DNA of 64,000 nucleotides from the NCBI GenBank assembly GCA_035566435.1, contig DATMRF010000117.1, forward strand, positions 124,001-188,000. The letters run 5' to 3'. The stretch comes from DATMRF01 sp035566435 (lineage in GTDB: Bacteria > Verrucomicrobiota > Verrucomicrobiia > Limisphaerales > UBA8199). Below the pieces are notes generated by a model that made no database searches, had not been told where the DNA came from, and saw nothing but the letters and a program-made list of their open reading frames with translations. Below, one piece after another: positions 16,348 through 24,725 of this stretch. Numbering within the stretch: the stretch's first letter is position 1; every line of letters starts with the position of its first letter. The position numbers and the translations under genes were made by a program.

Positions 16348-16570
16348 AGATTGCCTCGTGCTCTTTGTCCCGTTCGGGCGTCATATACTTGAGCAGGCTG
16401 CCGCGGGGGAACTGCTGTTTGTGCTCAGCCCTCACAGGAATGAGCATTACGCTGCCGTCCGGGTTTGGTTCGACGGAAAAAACCTGGCCGGGTTGGGCCG
16501 TAGGGAGCCGAACCCGCTTTTTGTCATCGACAGTTGCCGTTGTCACGTTGGGAATTTCCCACCCGCGCAC
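16205..16570 (-). CDS. AbrB/SpoVT-like antitoxin-type protein with possibly damaged 3' end
   Basis: 121 residues from a GTG at 16570. Residues 8-45 (VTTATVDDKKRVRLPTAQPG then VFSVEPNPDGSVMLIPV) match the swapped-hairpin AbrB/MazE DNA-binding pattern seen in antitoxins. The C-terminal ~45 residues are Ser/Pro/His-rich and antisense to the GH43 gene (16205-16347), so the original stop was probably lost by truncation or frameshift. No toxin gene is adjacent. Confidence 0.5.
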   Translation of the reverse strand: MRGWEIPNVTTATVDDKKRVRLPTAQPGQVFSVEPNPDGSVMLIPVRAEHKQQFPRGSLLKYMTPERDKEHEAIFNACVEGTEHPSHHSPSPQASRPHSNAAALLPGWLFHPSEGHPRSPT

Positions 16571-16852
16571 CTCTTGTTCAAGCGTTTTCGGCGGTCCTTA
16601 AGCGTTGTTCTCCGATTTGAAAACAGAGCGCAACCATGCTATGGAAAGGAGTCGGAAACCCGGAGATTAGACTCATGAACTTTAGCGTGCTTGCGAGTGA
16701 AGCCGAACACGCGAAGGGCCGGTCTCGGACAAAGCGGGACACCCGGCTGCCGGTGTTGGAAAAAACAACGGATGATGTCCTGAACGCGGGGGCTCGTTCG
16801 TCTTAAGATTGAACGAACGGTATAACTAATAATCTACAAAAGAAAGGCACAT

Positions 16853-17266
16853 ATGAATACACAGACCAAACCTTCCGAATACATGCTCCTGTTCCGCGGT
16901 AACGACTGGCACAAAGGGCTTTCGCCCGAAGAAATGCAAAAGGTCGCGGACAATTGGATGGCCTGGTTCAAAGGCTTGACCGAGCAAGGCAAGGCCGTGG
17001 CGGGCAACCCGCTGGAACGCGAGGGAAGGATCGTTTCAGGGAAAAACGGACGAGTGGTCGCCGACGGCCCGTTTGCGGAATCCAAAGAAGCGATCGGGGG
17101 TTACTTCCTGCTCCGTGTAGACAGCCTCAACGAGGCGGTGGCCATCGCCAAAGGGTGTCCGGGTCTGCAGTATGGCTCGGTGGTGGAAGTCCGGCCGGTT
17201 GCGGCGGAATGTCCGCTGGCGGCGGAACTCCGCTCGGAAGGCCAGCTCGCGAACGCGGCCGCGTAA
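16853..17266 (+). CDS. YciI/DGPF-domain protein
   Basis: 137 residues, of the YCII-related family (ferredoxin-like fold). EYMLLFRGNDWHKGLSPEEM opens the domain and VVADGPFAESKEAIGGYFLL is the DGPF signature; the conserved YGSVVEVRPV closes it. Precise role unknown; members are often next to sigma factors and SRPBCC proteins, and here an SRPBCC gene starts 105 bp downstream. An A-rich leader with AGAAAGG lies before ATG 16853. Confidence 0.9.
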   Translation: MNTQTKPSEYMLLFRGNDWHKGLSPEEMQKVADNWMAWFKGLTEQGKAVAGNPLEREGRIVSGKNGRVVADGPFAESKEAIGGYFLLRVDSLNEAVAIAKGCPGLQYGSVVEVRPVAAECPLAAELRSEGQLANAAA

Positions 17267-17370
17267 GGTTTTGGAAAGGTCAGCGAACGTCGGGGGACGG
17301 TTCGCCGGTGCTGAACGCCGCGCGCCGTTCCCGGCGCAGGCCAACTGCAATTGCAAGCAGACTCAAAATC

Positions 17371-17922
17371 ATGAAACCAACCAGCGAACAGACCCTGGAC
17401 CGCCCGGCGGCACAGCCGGCGAAGGCTCGCCCGCAGCAGCCGTTTGTGATCAGCCGCGTGCTGGAAGCGCCCCGCAGCCTCGTTTGGCATGCTTGGACGG
17501 AGCGCGAGCACATGCAGTGGTGGGGCCCAAAGGGCGTGACCATCCATCACGCGAAACTCGAGCTCCGGCCTGGAGGGACGTTCCATTATTGCATGCGAAC
17601 ACCGGATGGCCGCGACATGTGGGGCAAGTGGGTCATCCGTGAAGTTGCGAAGCCCGAGCGGCTGGTGTTCGTCAATTCCTTCTCGGACGAAGCAGGCGGC
17701 TTGACCCGGCATCCGATGAGCCCCACCTGGCCTCTGGAAACTCTTTCGACGGTCACCTTTGCCGAGGAGGGAGGCAAGACACGGCTGACCATACAGTGGC
17801 TGCCGTTGAATCCAACCGAAGCGGAGCGGCAGACCTTCGACCAGGGCCATGAATCCATGCAGAAAGGCTGGACGGGAACGCTGGACCAACTGACTGATTA
17901 CCTGGCGCAGGTCAAAAAGTAG
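17371..17922 (+). CDS. SRPBCC (AHSA1/Aha1-type) domain protein
   Basis: 183 residues from ATG 17371. The START-like fold signature is visible: FVISRVLEAPRSLVWHAWTE, MQWWGPKGVTI, LRPGGTFHYCMRTPDG and the C-terminal helix ESMQKGWTGTLDQLTDYL. These proteins bind hydrophobic ligands; function here is unknown. Same strand and close to YciI and the BNR gene, likely one operon. Confidence 0.9.
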   Translation: MKPTSEQTLDRPAAQPAKARPQQPFVISRVLEAPRSLVWHAWTEREHMQWWGPKGVTIHHAKLELRPGGTFHYCMRTPDGRDMWGKWVIREVAKPERLVFVNSFSDEAGGLTRHPMSPTWPLETLSTVTFAEEGGKTRLTIQWLPLNPTEAERQTFDQGHESMQKGWTGTLDQLTDYLAQVKK

Positions 17923-17970
17923 GAAGAGGGGAGTTTGCCTGCGGTCGTCACCACAACGAACGAACCGAGC

Positions 17971-19200
17971 ATGAAAAAACGAATTAAAACCAAACCCAAG
18001 CCCAACAAGAAACCGCCTGTTGCCCGCAAGAAACATCGCGCGGCCGGCGTGCGACTCCTGGTGGGCACCAAGAAAGGCGCGTTTATCCTCACCTCGGACG
18101 GCACGCGCAAGAAATGGGACGTCAGCGGCCCACATTTCGCGGGCTGGGAGATTTATCATCTCAAGGGTTCGCCGGTGGACCCGAACCGGTTGTATGCTTC
18201 CCAAACGAGCGGCTGGTTTGGGCAAATCATTCAGCGTTCGGATGACGGCGGCAAGACCTGGCAAGCGCCCGGCGGCGGCCCGACCACAACTCCTGAAGGG
18301 ATGCCGCAGGGAGAGAGCAATAAGTTCGTGTATGAAGGGGAGGTCGGAAAGCACCTTTGGTATGATGGCACGCAGCATCCGTGGGAATTCAAGCGTGTCT
18401 GGCATCTCGAACCGTCGCTGAGCGACCCCGAGACGGTTTATGCCGGCGTGGAGGACGCGGCATTGTTCAAAACGACCGACGGCGGCCGGACGTGGCGGGA
18501 GCTTTCGGGGTTGCGTAGCGCCAAGGGCCACCTTTGGCAGCCCGGAGCGGGTGGCATGGGGTTGCACACGATCCTGCTCGACCCGACCAACCCTGCGCGC
18601 ATCTACGTCGCCATCTCGGCCGGGGGAGCCTTTCGGAGCGACGACGCGGGCCAGACGTGGCGGCCGATCAACAAGGGACTTAAATCTCCCTACCAACTAC
18701 CGGACCCCGACGCGGAAGTCGGCCATTGCGTCCACCGCATCGCCCTGCATCCGTCGCGCCCGGACGTTCTCTTCATGCAGAAGCACTGGGACATCATGCG
18801 CAGCGACAACGCCGGGGATTCGTGGTCTGAGGTCAGCGGCAACCTGCCGACCGACTTCGGGTTTCCCATCGACGTCCATGCGCACGAGCCGGCAACCATC
18901 TATGTAGTCCCGATCAAGAGCGACTCGGAGCATTTCCCGCCTGATGGGAAACTGCGCGTGTACCGCAGCCGCACGGGCGGAAACGAATGGGAACCTCTCA
19001 CGAAAGGCCTGCCGCAGCGCGACTGTTATGTGAACGTCTTGCGGGACGCGATGGCCGTCGATTCACTCGAACCGTGCGGCGTTTACTTCGGCACCACCGG
19101 CGGACAAGTCTATGGCTCCGCTAACAGCGGCGGCGCGTGGATCCCAATCGTCCGCGACTTGCCAGCCGTCCTGTCTGTCGAGGTCCAGCCGTTGTCATGA
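17971..19200 (+). CDS. BNR/WD40-like beta-propeller (exo-sialidase-like fold)
   Basis: 409 residues from ATG 17971; an in-frame start at 17935 is possible. After a strongly basic tail (KKRIKTKPKPNKKPP) come Asp-box/BNR motifs: SDDGGKTWQ, TTDGGRTWR, SDDAGQTWR and SDNAGDSWS, each following a beta blade. No sialidase catalytic triad is identifiable and there is no signal peptide, so it is likely a cytoplasmic propeller. Its stop overlaps the ThiS/MoaD-like start as ATGA. Confidence 0.85.
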   Translation: MKKRIKTKPKPNKKPPVARKKHRAAGVRLLVGTKKGAFILTSDGTRKKWDVSGPHFAGWEIYHLKGSPVDPNRLYASQTSGWFGQIIQRSDDGGKTWQAPGGGPTTTPEGMPQGESNKFVYEGEVGKHLWYDGTQHPWEFKRVWHLEPSLSDPETVYAGVEDAALFKTTDGGRTWRELSGLRSAKGHLWQPGAGGMGLHTILLDPTNPARIYVAISAGGAFRSDDAGQTWRPINKGLKSPYQLPDPDAEVGHCVHRIALHPSRPDVLFMQKHWDIMRSDNAGDSWSEVSGNLPTDFGFPIDVHAHEPATIYVVPIKSDSEHFPPDGKLRVYRSRTGGNEWEPLTKGLPQRDCYVNVLRDAMAVDSLEPCGVYFGTTGGQVYGSANSGGAWIPIVRDLPAVLSVEVQPLS

Positions 19201-19493
19201 TCCGGGTCCTGCTCCCATTTCACTTGCGGACACTGGCTCGCGTGGATGGCGAGGTGCAGCTCCAGGTTGAGAGCCCGGCCACTTTAGGCTCGGTCCTCGA
19301 CACGCTCGAAGCCCGTTTTCCGGTGTTACGCGGCACCATCCGCGACCATGGCACACTCCGCCGCCGGCCGTTTGTGCGGTTCTTCGCCTGCCAGGAAGAC
19401 GTCTCCCTCGAACCGCCGGATTTCCAGTTGCCGGCACCGGTAGCGACCGGAGCGGAGCCCTTCTTGATCATCGGGGCCCTGGCGGGCGGCTGA
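19197..19493 (+). CDS. MoaD/ThiS-like small protein
   Basis: 98 residues from ATG 19197, overlapping the upstream stop. Ubiquitin-like fold pattern: MIRVLLPFHLRTLARVDGEV, SVLDTLEARFPVLRGTIRD, RPFVRFFACQEDVSLEPP, ending IIGALAGG. The C-terminal Gly-Gly is that of sulfur-carrier proteins, so adenylation and thiocarboxylation are possible. The fixed pairing with a BNR propeller suggests a joint function rather than molybdopterin or thiamine synthesis; no moaE, thiF or thiG is in view. Confidence 0.85.
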   Translation: MIRVLLPFHLRTLARVDGEVQLQVESPATLGSVLDTLEARFPVLRGTIRDHGTLRRRPFVRFFACQEDVSLEPPDFQLPAPVATGAEPFLIIGALAGG

Positions 19494-19516
19494 AGCCGTA
19501 AAGATGCGAACAGATT

Positions 19517-19672
19517 TTAACGCAAAGACGCAAGGGTGCAAAGGCGCAAAGGCGGAAACCGGGTTTAGCCTTGGACGAGCGGCTCACCTTGCGGTGAGCT
19601 CAGCGGACCTGCGCTTCGGGCGCGGATTCCTGAGCCCCTTTGTGTCTTCGCCTCTCGGGGCCTTCGCGTTAA
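19517..19672. repeat. Octamer arrays in inverted orientation flanking a hairpin
   Basis: Left arm 19517-19552 (TTAACGCAAAGACGCAAGGG...) and right arm 19637-19672 are imperfect reverse complements of equal length. Between them GCTCACC-TTGC-GGTGAGC at 19582-19599 forms a perfect 7-bp stem. No frame. Related to the array at 13523. Confidence 0.78.
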
Positions 19673-19727
19673 GGAGTTCGACTGAATAGCAAACCACGTC
19701 CGAACGAAACCCCAAGCACTGCATCCT

Positions 19728-20183
19728 ATGGAACTTCAATCCACAGCCAATGCCAATGAACCCGCCAGCCGGGAGAAGAAAGGCTTCGCGCGCCATCTGC
19801 CGGCCGTCGCGCGAATCCTGCTGGGGCTGGTCTTTTTCGTCTTCGGGCTGAACGGCTTTCTGCACTTTATTCCGGAGCCTAAAACGCCCATGTCCGAAGG
19901 GGCGATGGCCTTCGCAGGAGGGCTGATGAAGACCGGCTATATGTTTCCCCTGATCATGGGGACGCAGTTACTCGTGGGAGTGCTGCTTTTGTTGAATCGC
20001 TTCGTGCCTCTGGCCCTGGCACTCATCGCGCCGGTCATCGTCAACATCATCGCGTTCCATATCTTCCTGCAGCCCGCCGGAATCGCTCCCGGCGCGGTCG
20101 CTCTGGTCCTGGAACTTTACCTGGCGTGGGCTTATCGCAAGTCTTTTTGCCCCATGCTCGTCATGCGCGCCAAACCGGATTGA
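19728..20183 (+). CDS. DoxX-like integral membrane protein
   Basis: 151 residues with four predicted membrane helices (ILLGLVFFVFGLNGFLHF, FPLIMGTQLLVGVLLLL, ALALIAPVIVNIIAFHIFL, AVALVLELYLAW). The first helix with its FVFGLNGFLHFIP motif is typical of the DoxX/DoxD-like family. Proposed roles for relatives include redox or thiol homeostasis at the membrane; the substrate is unknown. Follows the repeat element at 19517. Confidence 0.85.
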   Translation: MELQSTANANEPASREKKGFARHLPAVARILLGLVFFVFGLNGFLHFIPEPKTPMSEGAMAFAGGLMKTGYMFPLIMGTQLLVGVLLLLNRFVPLALALIAPVIVNIIAFHIFLQPAGIAPGAVALVLELYLAWAYRKSFCPMLVMRAKPD

Positions 20184-20211
20184 ATCGCTCACTTTCCCTA
20201 GGGCTATGACC

Positions 20212-20571
20212 TCAATGCGCTTTTCGCTTGTGGAGCATCACTTTGTTCCCGTCCGGATCGCACACGATGCCAAAACGGCAAACCGGTGTGTCCATAATCT
20301 CCATATGCACCTCGACCCCTCTGGATTTCAGCCGCGACATTTCGGCGTCGAGATCATCCACTTCAAACGCAACGCATGTTCCATCAGGCGATGATTTCCA
20401 GGCCTCCCCGTAACACCCGAGGCCAAAGGTGCTCGCGCCGACCGTATATTCCACCCACATCCCGCCGGGGGATTCCATGGTTGGCTTGAGTCCCAGCACG
20501 CCCTCGTAAAAGGCGCGGGCGCGTTTCATGTCGGTGACCGGCGAGCCGGTGAATGCAATTTCGGTGATCAT
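20212..20571 (-). CDS. VOC family (glyoxalase/bleomycin-resistance fold) protein
   Basis: 119 residues with one VOC unit: EIAFTGSPVTDMKRARAFYE, VLGLKPTMESPGG, VAFEVDDLDAEMSRLKSRGV, CDPDGNKVMLHKR. The Asp-Pro-(D/E)-Gly-Asn signature near the end is complete. These proteins bind a divalent metal and act on small electrophiles or antibiotics, but the substrate cannot be read from sequence. Divergent from the hydrolase gene, with a GTAGGCGACGACA repeat in between. Confidence 0.9.
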   Translation of the reverse strand: MITEIAFTGSPVTDMKRARAFYEGVLGLKPTMESPGGMWVEYTVGASTFGLGCYGEAWKSSPDGTCVAFEVDDLDAEMSRLKSRGVEVHMEIMDTPVCRFGIVCDPDGNKVMLHKRKAH

Positions 20572-20583
20572 AATTTGGGAATT

Positions 20584-20607
20584 GTAGGCGACGACACAAG
20601 GAGTCTC
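20584..20607 (+). repeat. GTAGGAGACGACG-family repeat, single copy
   Basis: GTAGGCGACGACACAAGGAG followed by TCTC; variant of the copies at 6740, 6801 (inverted) and 24726. It lies between divergent genes and would be read as N-terminal sequence if the hydrolase were started at 20575. Confidence 0.8.
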
Positions 20608-20676
20608 AAGTTCTCAACAATGGGCCGTGATGGATTTCGGAGTAACATTTCGGCCCCTTTTCGCGTCTGTTTCCGT

Positions 20677-21684
20677 ATGAACGTGCGTCCATCTCTGTTC
20701 TGCCGCCTGTTGGTAGTGGCCTGTCCGCTGACGCTGGCGAGCACCCGCGAGGCTGGCGCGAACGGTTACGATCCGCTGGCGACGGACCCATCGATCCGGC
20801 CCTCTCATTTGGATCTCACCGCTCACGACGCGGCTCGGAATCGCGACATCCCCTTGCGCGTCTATTTGCCAGCGGCCACTGCACCGGCCCCGGTTATTTT
20901 GTTCAGCCACGGTCTGGGCGGTTCACGGACCGGCAGCGCGTTTCTCGGCGAGCATTGGGCGGCGCGCGGTTATGTGGCGGTCTTCCTCCAGCATCCGGGC
21001 AGCGACGATTCGGTGTGGAAAAACGCAGCAATCGGCGAGCGGATGAAGGCGATGAAACAAGCGGCTTCCCCGGATAATTTTTTGCTGCGTGTGCAGGACG
21101 TTTCCGCCGTGCTGAACCAGCTCGAGATCTGGAACGCGGACCGAACCAGTTCCCTCGCCGGACGGCTGGATCTGAAGAAAGTCGGAATGTCCGGGCATTC
21201 ATTCGGCGCCGTCACAACCGAAGCGGTGAGCGGCGAGGCATTGCCGGTCGGTGGACAAAAGTTCACCGACCCGCGAATTAAGGCGGCGGTTGTGTTTAGC
21301 CCAAGCGCGCCGCGTGGAGGCAGCGCCGCGAAAGCCTTCGGTGCGGTGAAAATCCCTTGGCTGCTCATGACCGGCACGAAGGACCTGGCTCCCATCGGCA
21401 ACGCCGACATGAAATCGCGGCTCGCCGTGTATCCGGCGCTCCACGGCGCCCCCAAATATGAATTGGTGCTGCACAACGCGGAACACTCGGTCTTCACCGA
21501 CCGCGCACTGCCGGGCGACCGCGAGCCGCGAAACCCGAATCATCATCGCGTGATTCTCGCGCTGTCGACGGCGTTTTGGGACGCCTACCTGCGTGGCGAC
21601 TCGGACGCGCTGGCCTGGTTGAAGGCCTCCGGCCCGCGCTCGGTCATGGAGCCGGAAGACCAGTGGCAGTTTTCCGTCCAATAA
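20677..21684 (+). CDS. Secreted alpha/beta-hydrolase (dienelactone hydrolase/PAF-acetylhydrolase-like)
   Basis: 335 residues from ATG 20677; upstream in-frame starts run into repeat DNA. N-terminal signal peptide (LFCRLLVVACPLTLAS). Oxyanion loop VILFSHGLGGSR, nucleophile elbow GMSGHSFGAVT (Ser175), then LLMTGTKDLAP (Asp236) and NAEHSVF (His270) supply a complete catalytic triad. Likely a periplasmic or extracellular esterase or lipase-type enzyme; substrate unknown. Confidence 0.85.
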   Translation: MNVRPSLFCRLLVVACPLTLASTREAGANGYDPLATDPSIRPSHLDLTAHDAARNRDIPLRVYLPAATAPAPVILFSHGLGGSRTGSAFLGEHWAARGYVAVFLQHPGSDDSVWKNAAIGERMKAMKQAASPDNFLLRVQDVSAVLNQLEIWNADRTSSLAGRLDLKKVGMSGHSFGAVTTEAVSGEALPVGGQKFTDPRIKAAVVFSPSAPRGGSAAKAFGAVKIPWLLMTGTKDLAPIGNADMKSRLAVYPALHGAPKYELVLHNAEHSVFTDRALPGDREPRNPNHHRVILALSTAFWDAYLRGDSDALAWLKASGPRSVMEPEDQWQFSVQ

Positions 21685-21752
21685 GTTAGCAATGACGCGG
21701 AGCGCGAGGGGCAGGGGAGTCGGTGCGGCGTCGGTTGGCTGGCAGTCGGAGA

Positions 21753-22793
21753 TTAGCGGGGGGCTCCTTCCGGGCGAAGCCAGAGTTTGCGCCCGGCGGG
21801 ATCGATCAGTGCGCCGGTTTGGGTTAGCAGTTCTCTCCCGAACATGCCCTGGACCCCTCTGAGGGTAGTCCCCAGGCCCCATGCCCGAAGGTCAACTACG
21901 CCGAAGTGAGCAGCGTTCCAGGTTCTAGAACCGATCTGGAGTTTAATCGTTGTGACACGCGTTTCGTGGGCCCCAATCGCCCCGACTCCGACGGTGATGC
22001 CCTCGACGTCGTCAGGGATAAGCGTACCGGTTCTAGGCTGCTGCCGCTTTGCGAATTTCAACCCCAACCGACTGACCTGGGTTCCGTCAAGCATGCTAAA
22101 CTTACTACCGGAATCGACCAGCAGGCGCACCGGTTGGTCGTTTACCTGGGCTTCGATAAACATCCCCTGCCCAGCGTGAATGGGGATTGCGATAAACCCG
22201 CTGCTTCGGAGAGTCTCAGCGACCGAGTTGTGTAGGTCGTCGGAAGGTGCTCCTGCCCGGAAGTAAAGCCGACGCTCGCCGCAATCGATAAGACAAAAGT
22301 TGCGCAGCAGGAAGTCCAGCCCAAGCATAGCATCGCACGGGGCTCGAACAAACGATAAATCCAGCTTCTCCACCCGCGCCGGTTGGTTCAGAAACCTAGC
22401 ATCGCCCAGTCCAAGCTGGTCCATGATCACGAACGACGAATTCGTGACTTCGCCCAGCAGGCTGTCTTCGAGAACGACCCCACGCTCGTTTGGGGATTTC
22501 AAACCGGCGCTGCTTTTGGGACTGAGGGTGGTAATCAACCAGCCGGTATCGACCGCGAACGTGGGTTTCTTGCCGTTGCTGAGTGAACTCGAGACCAGGT
22601 AGTAACCGCGTGCGCTCGTCTCGAACGGCACGGAATCGTACTCGAGCCTTTTGAGGTAATCCTCCAGGCGCAAGGCGGGCAGTGTATCGGCTGCGAACGC
22701 GGGCGCAGCAACGGACATGGATGCGAACAGACAAATGAACAGAAAGATGGAGCTGCGGTTGCTGAAAATCGTCGCAGAGCTAATGTCCCTCAT
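21753..22793 (-). CDS. Two-domain retropepsin-like aspartic protease
   Basis: 346 residues with a signal peptide (FLFICLFASMSVAAPAFA). Two aspartic-protease half-sites: FAVDTGW (Asp82) followed by LGLDFL, and LLVDSGSKFSML (Asp227) followed by QGMFGRELL. Each half has the D(T/S)G plus hydrophobic-Gly arrangement of retropepsins, so the single chain could form its own active-site pair. Predicted periplasmic. Family members with one DTG are common in bacteria; the tandem arrangement is less usual. Confidence 0.8.
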   Translation of the reverse strand: MRDISSATIFSNRSSIFLFICLFASMSVAAPAFAADTLPALRLEDYLKRLEYDSVPFETSARGYYLVSSSLSNGKKPTFAVDTGWLITTLSPKSSAGLKSPNERGVVLEDSLLGEVTNSSFVIMDQLGLGDARFLNQPARVEKLDLSFVRAPCDAMLGLDFLLRNFCLIDCGERRLYFRAGAPSDDLHNSVAETLRSSGFIAIPIHAGQGMFIEAQVNDQPVRLLVDSGSKFSMLDGTQVSRLGLKFAKRQQPRTGTLIPDDVEGITVGVGAIGAHETRVTTIKLQIGSRTWNAAHFGVVDLRAWGLGTTLRGVQGMFGRELLTQTGALIDPAGRKLWLRPEGAPR

Positions 22794-22966
22794 ATCTTGA
22801 CCGCAATCATTTTAAACAACCAGAACTGCGGTTTCAAGCAGAAACGCAGACTACCATTTTGGTTTATCTCACCTTGGCAACCTGCTTCAGCGGGCTACTT
22901 CTGTCTTGCTTGCGCTCGGAGAGTCGCTTAACTGGTCGCTGGTGTCGGCCTGAGAACCGAGAACTC

Positions 22967-23203
22967 ATGCGCTTTCCATATCCGTCGAGAGAAACGACGC
23001 CTTCTGAATATGCTGTGCTGGTGGTGTTCCTTGCCGCGGCCTTTATGATCGTGGGAGTTATCGCGCTGGTGGTGGCGTTCCGCGCGCCCGCCGAGAAACA
23101 TGAGTTGGCCGTGGCGCTGGCGCACCGCGGGTTGTGGTCGTTGGGCATCGGTATCGCGATTGCGGTTGCCTATTGGCTGTACCGCCGGCTGAGGGATTAT
23201 TGA
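22967..23203 (+). CDS. Small two-helix membrane protein
   Basis: 78 residues from ATG 22967 (MRFPYPSRETTPSEY). Two predicted membrane helices, VLVVFLAAAFMIVGVIALVVAF and GLWSLGIGIAIAVAYWLY, joined by a charged loop, with a basic C-terminus. Not recognised. Just upstream of the beta-helix gene (7-bp gap), so possibly co-transcribed with it. Confidence 0.5.
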   Translation: MRFPYPSRETTPSEYAVLVVFLAAAFMIVGVIALVVAFRAPAEKHELAVALAHRGLWSLGIGIAIAVAYWLYRRLRDY

Positions 23204-23210
23204 ACGTCGC

Positions 23211-24686
23211 GTGAGACTGAGCGAGATGCGCCTCTTATTCGCGCTGCTAACTGCGGCCAGCCTGGCCCGCGGCGCTTCCCCGGGCAACGCCCCTCCGTTG
23301 CCGCTCACCGGCACGCGCATTGTGAACGTGAACACCGAACCGCAACTCCAAACGGCGATGGGCAATCTGCAAAGCGGCGACACCATCCTGTTGGCCGACG
23401 GCACCTACAATCTGACCAGCACCCTTTATATCAACGGTCGGAATAACGTCACGATCCGTGGTTCGGCCGGCAGCACCAATGTTGTCCTCGCCGGCAAGGG
23501 CATGGACAATACCAATTATGGCAACGTCCCGTTCGGCATCTGGTCCAACGGCACCAACACTACCGTTGCCCACCTGACCATCCGCGATACCTGGGACAAC
23601 GAAATCATTTTCAACTCGGGCGCCCAGTCGCCCCTGGTTTACTGCGTGCGGCTGCTCAACGCCGGTTCGCAGTTCATCAAGTCCAACCCCACCGACGTCA
23701 CCACCGGCCTTGGAGTCAACAATGGCATCGTTGAGTATTGCTGGTTCGAATACACCGGCAGCCCGCCCGGAGACCACGGCTCAGGCGTCGGCTATTTCAA
23801 CGGCATCAGCGCCCATGCGGCGCAAAACTGGATCATTCGCGGGAATCTCTTCAAAAACCTCCATAACCCCGATTCCGCCGCCTACCTCTGGAACCCCGCG
23901 GTGCTGTTCTGGAATCATTCGGTCAACACGCTCACCGATCAGAACACTTTCGTCAACGTGGACCGCGCCGTGGCTTACGGATTGCAAAGCACCACACCTT
24001 TCTTCGATCATGCCGGCGGCGCCATGCGCAACAACTTCGTCTATCTGGCTCCCGGCTTGATGAGCGCATCCCGAACCGCCGGCTCCGATGGCTCGCTCAT
24101 CGCGTGGAACTCCCCCGGCACGCAAATCGATCACAACTCCGTCCTGCTGAATGGCAACGAGTTCTATGCCGTCGAATTTCGGTTCTCGACTACGACCAAC
24201 GGCACGGCGCGCAACATCCTCGCCGACGCACCAATTCATCTGCGCGACAGCGCCTCGGCCACGCTCAACTCAAATCTGGCGACCGCCGTGCCGGGGATGT
24301 TCGCCAACCCTGCGGGCGCCGACCTTCATCTGCTGGCCTCGGCGACCAACGCCATCGACAAAGCGCCCTTCCTTTCCACGGTCACGAACGATTTCGACGG
24401 TGACATCCGCCCCAGGGGCGCAAGGTCGGATATCGGCGCCGACGAGTTCACCACCAACGCCCCGCCGCGAATCACTGACTTCCACCTTTCCGGCAGCAAT
24501 TGCGTGGCCGGTTTCACCACGTTCTTGGGCGAAAGTTATGACGTGCAACGCGCGCCCGACTTGACGGGCAGCGCCTGGGTCCTAGTCGCGTCCAACCTTC
24601 CCGGGAGCGGTGGAGTCCTTCAGTTCACCGACACGAATGCGGCAAACCGTTCGCAGCGGTTCTATCGAGCCCGGTTGTCGCCATGA
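23211..24686 (+). CDS. Secreted parallel beta-helix protein, chondroitinase B/PL6-like
   Basis: 491 residues; starts GTG 23211 or, more likely, ATG 23226 (MRLLFALLTAASLARG, signal peptide). INVNTEPQLQTAMGNLQSGD-like opening and the TILLADGTYNLTSTLYI segment are typical of polysaccharide lyase family 6/chondroitinase B helices. Right-handed coils follow (WIIRGNLFKNLHNPD, NNFVYLAPGLMS), then SDIGADEF, a common end of the beta-helix in secreted proteins. The last 70 residues form a short beta domain (SYDVQRAPDLTG), a frequent C-terminal module in Verrucomicrobia. Catalytic Lys/Arg of PL6 not verified. Confidence 0.7.
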   Translation: MRLSEMRLLFALLTAASLARGASPGNAPPLPLTGTRIVNVNTEPQLQTAMGNLQSGDTILLADGTYNLTSTLYINGRNNVTIRGSAGSTNVVLAGKGMDNTNYGNVPFGIWSNGTNTTVAHLTIRDTWDNEIIFNSGAQSPLVYCVRLLNAGSQFIKSNPTDVTTGLGVNNGIVEYCWFEYTGSPPGDHGSGVGYFNGISAHAAQNWIIRGNLFKNLHNPDSAAYLWNPAVLFWNHSVNTLTDQNTFVNVDRAVAYGLQSTTPFFDHAGGAMRNNFVYLAPGLMSASRTAGSDGSLIAWNSPGTQIDHNSVLLNGNEFYAVEFRFSTTTNGTARNILADAPIHLRDSASATLNSNLATAVPGMFANPAGADLHLLASATNAIDKAPFLSTVTNDFDGDIRPRGARSDIGADEFTTNAPPRITDFHLSGSNCVAGFTTFLGESYDVQRAPDLTGSAWVLVASNLPGSGGVLQFTDTNAANRSQRFYRARLSP

Positions 24687-24725
24687 CCACTACAACTGCC
24701 CCCAGAGCATCTTTGGAAATTCTCT

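Noticed and set aside
16676..16806. 43-codon ORF (MNFSVLASEAEHAKG...)
   Set aside because: Too short, no family; could be the remainder of a small gene but cannot be supported.
17101..18696. 531-codon minus-strand ORF opposite SRPBCC and BNR genes
   Set aside because: Antisense to two well-supported genes and of shadow composition.
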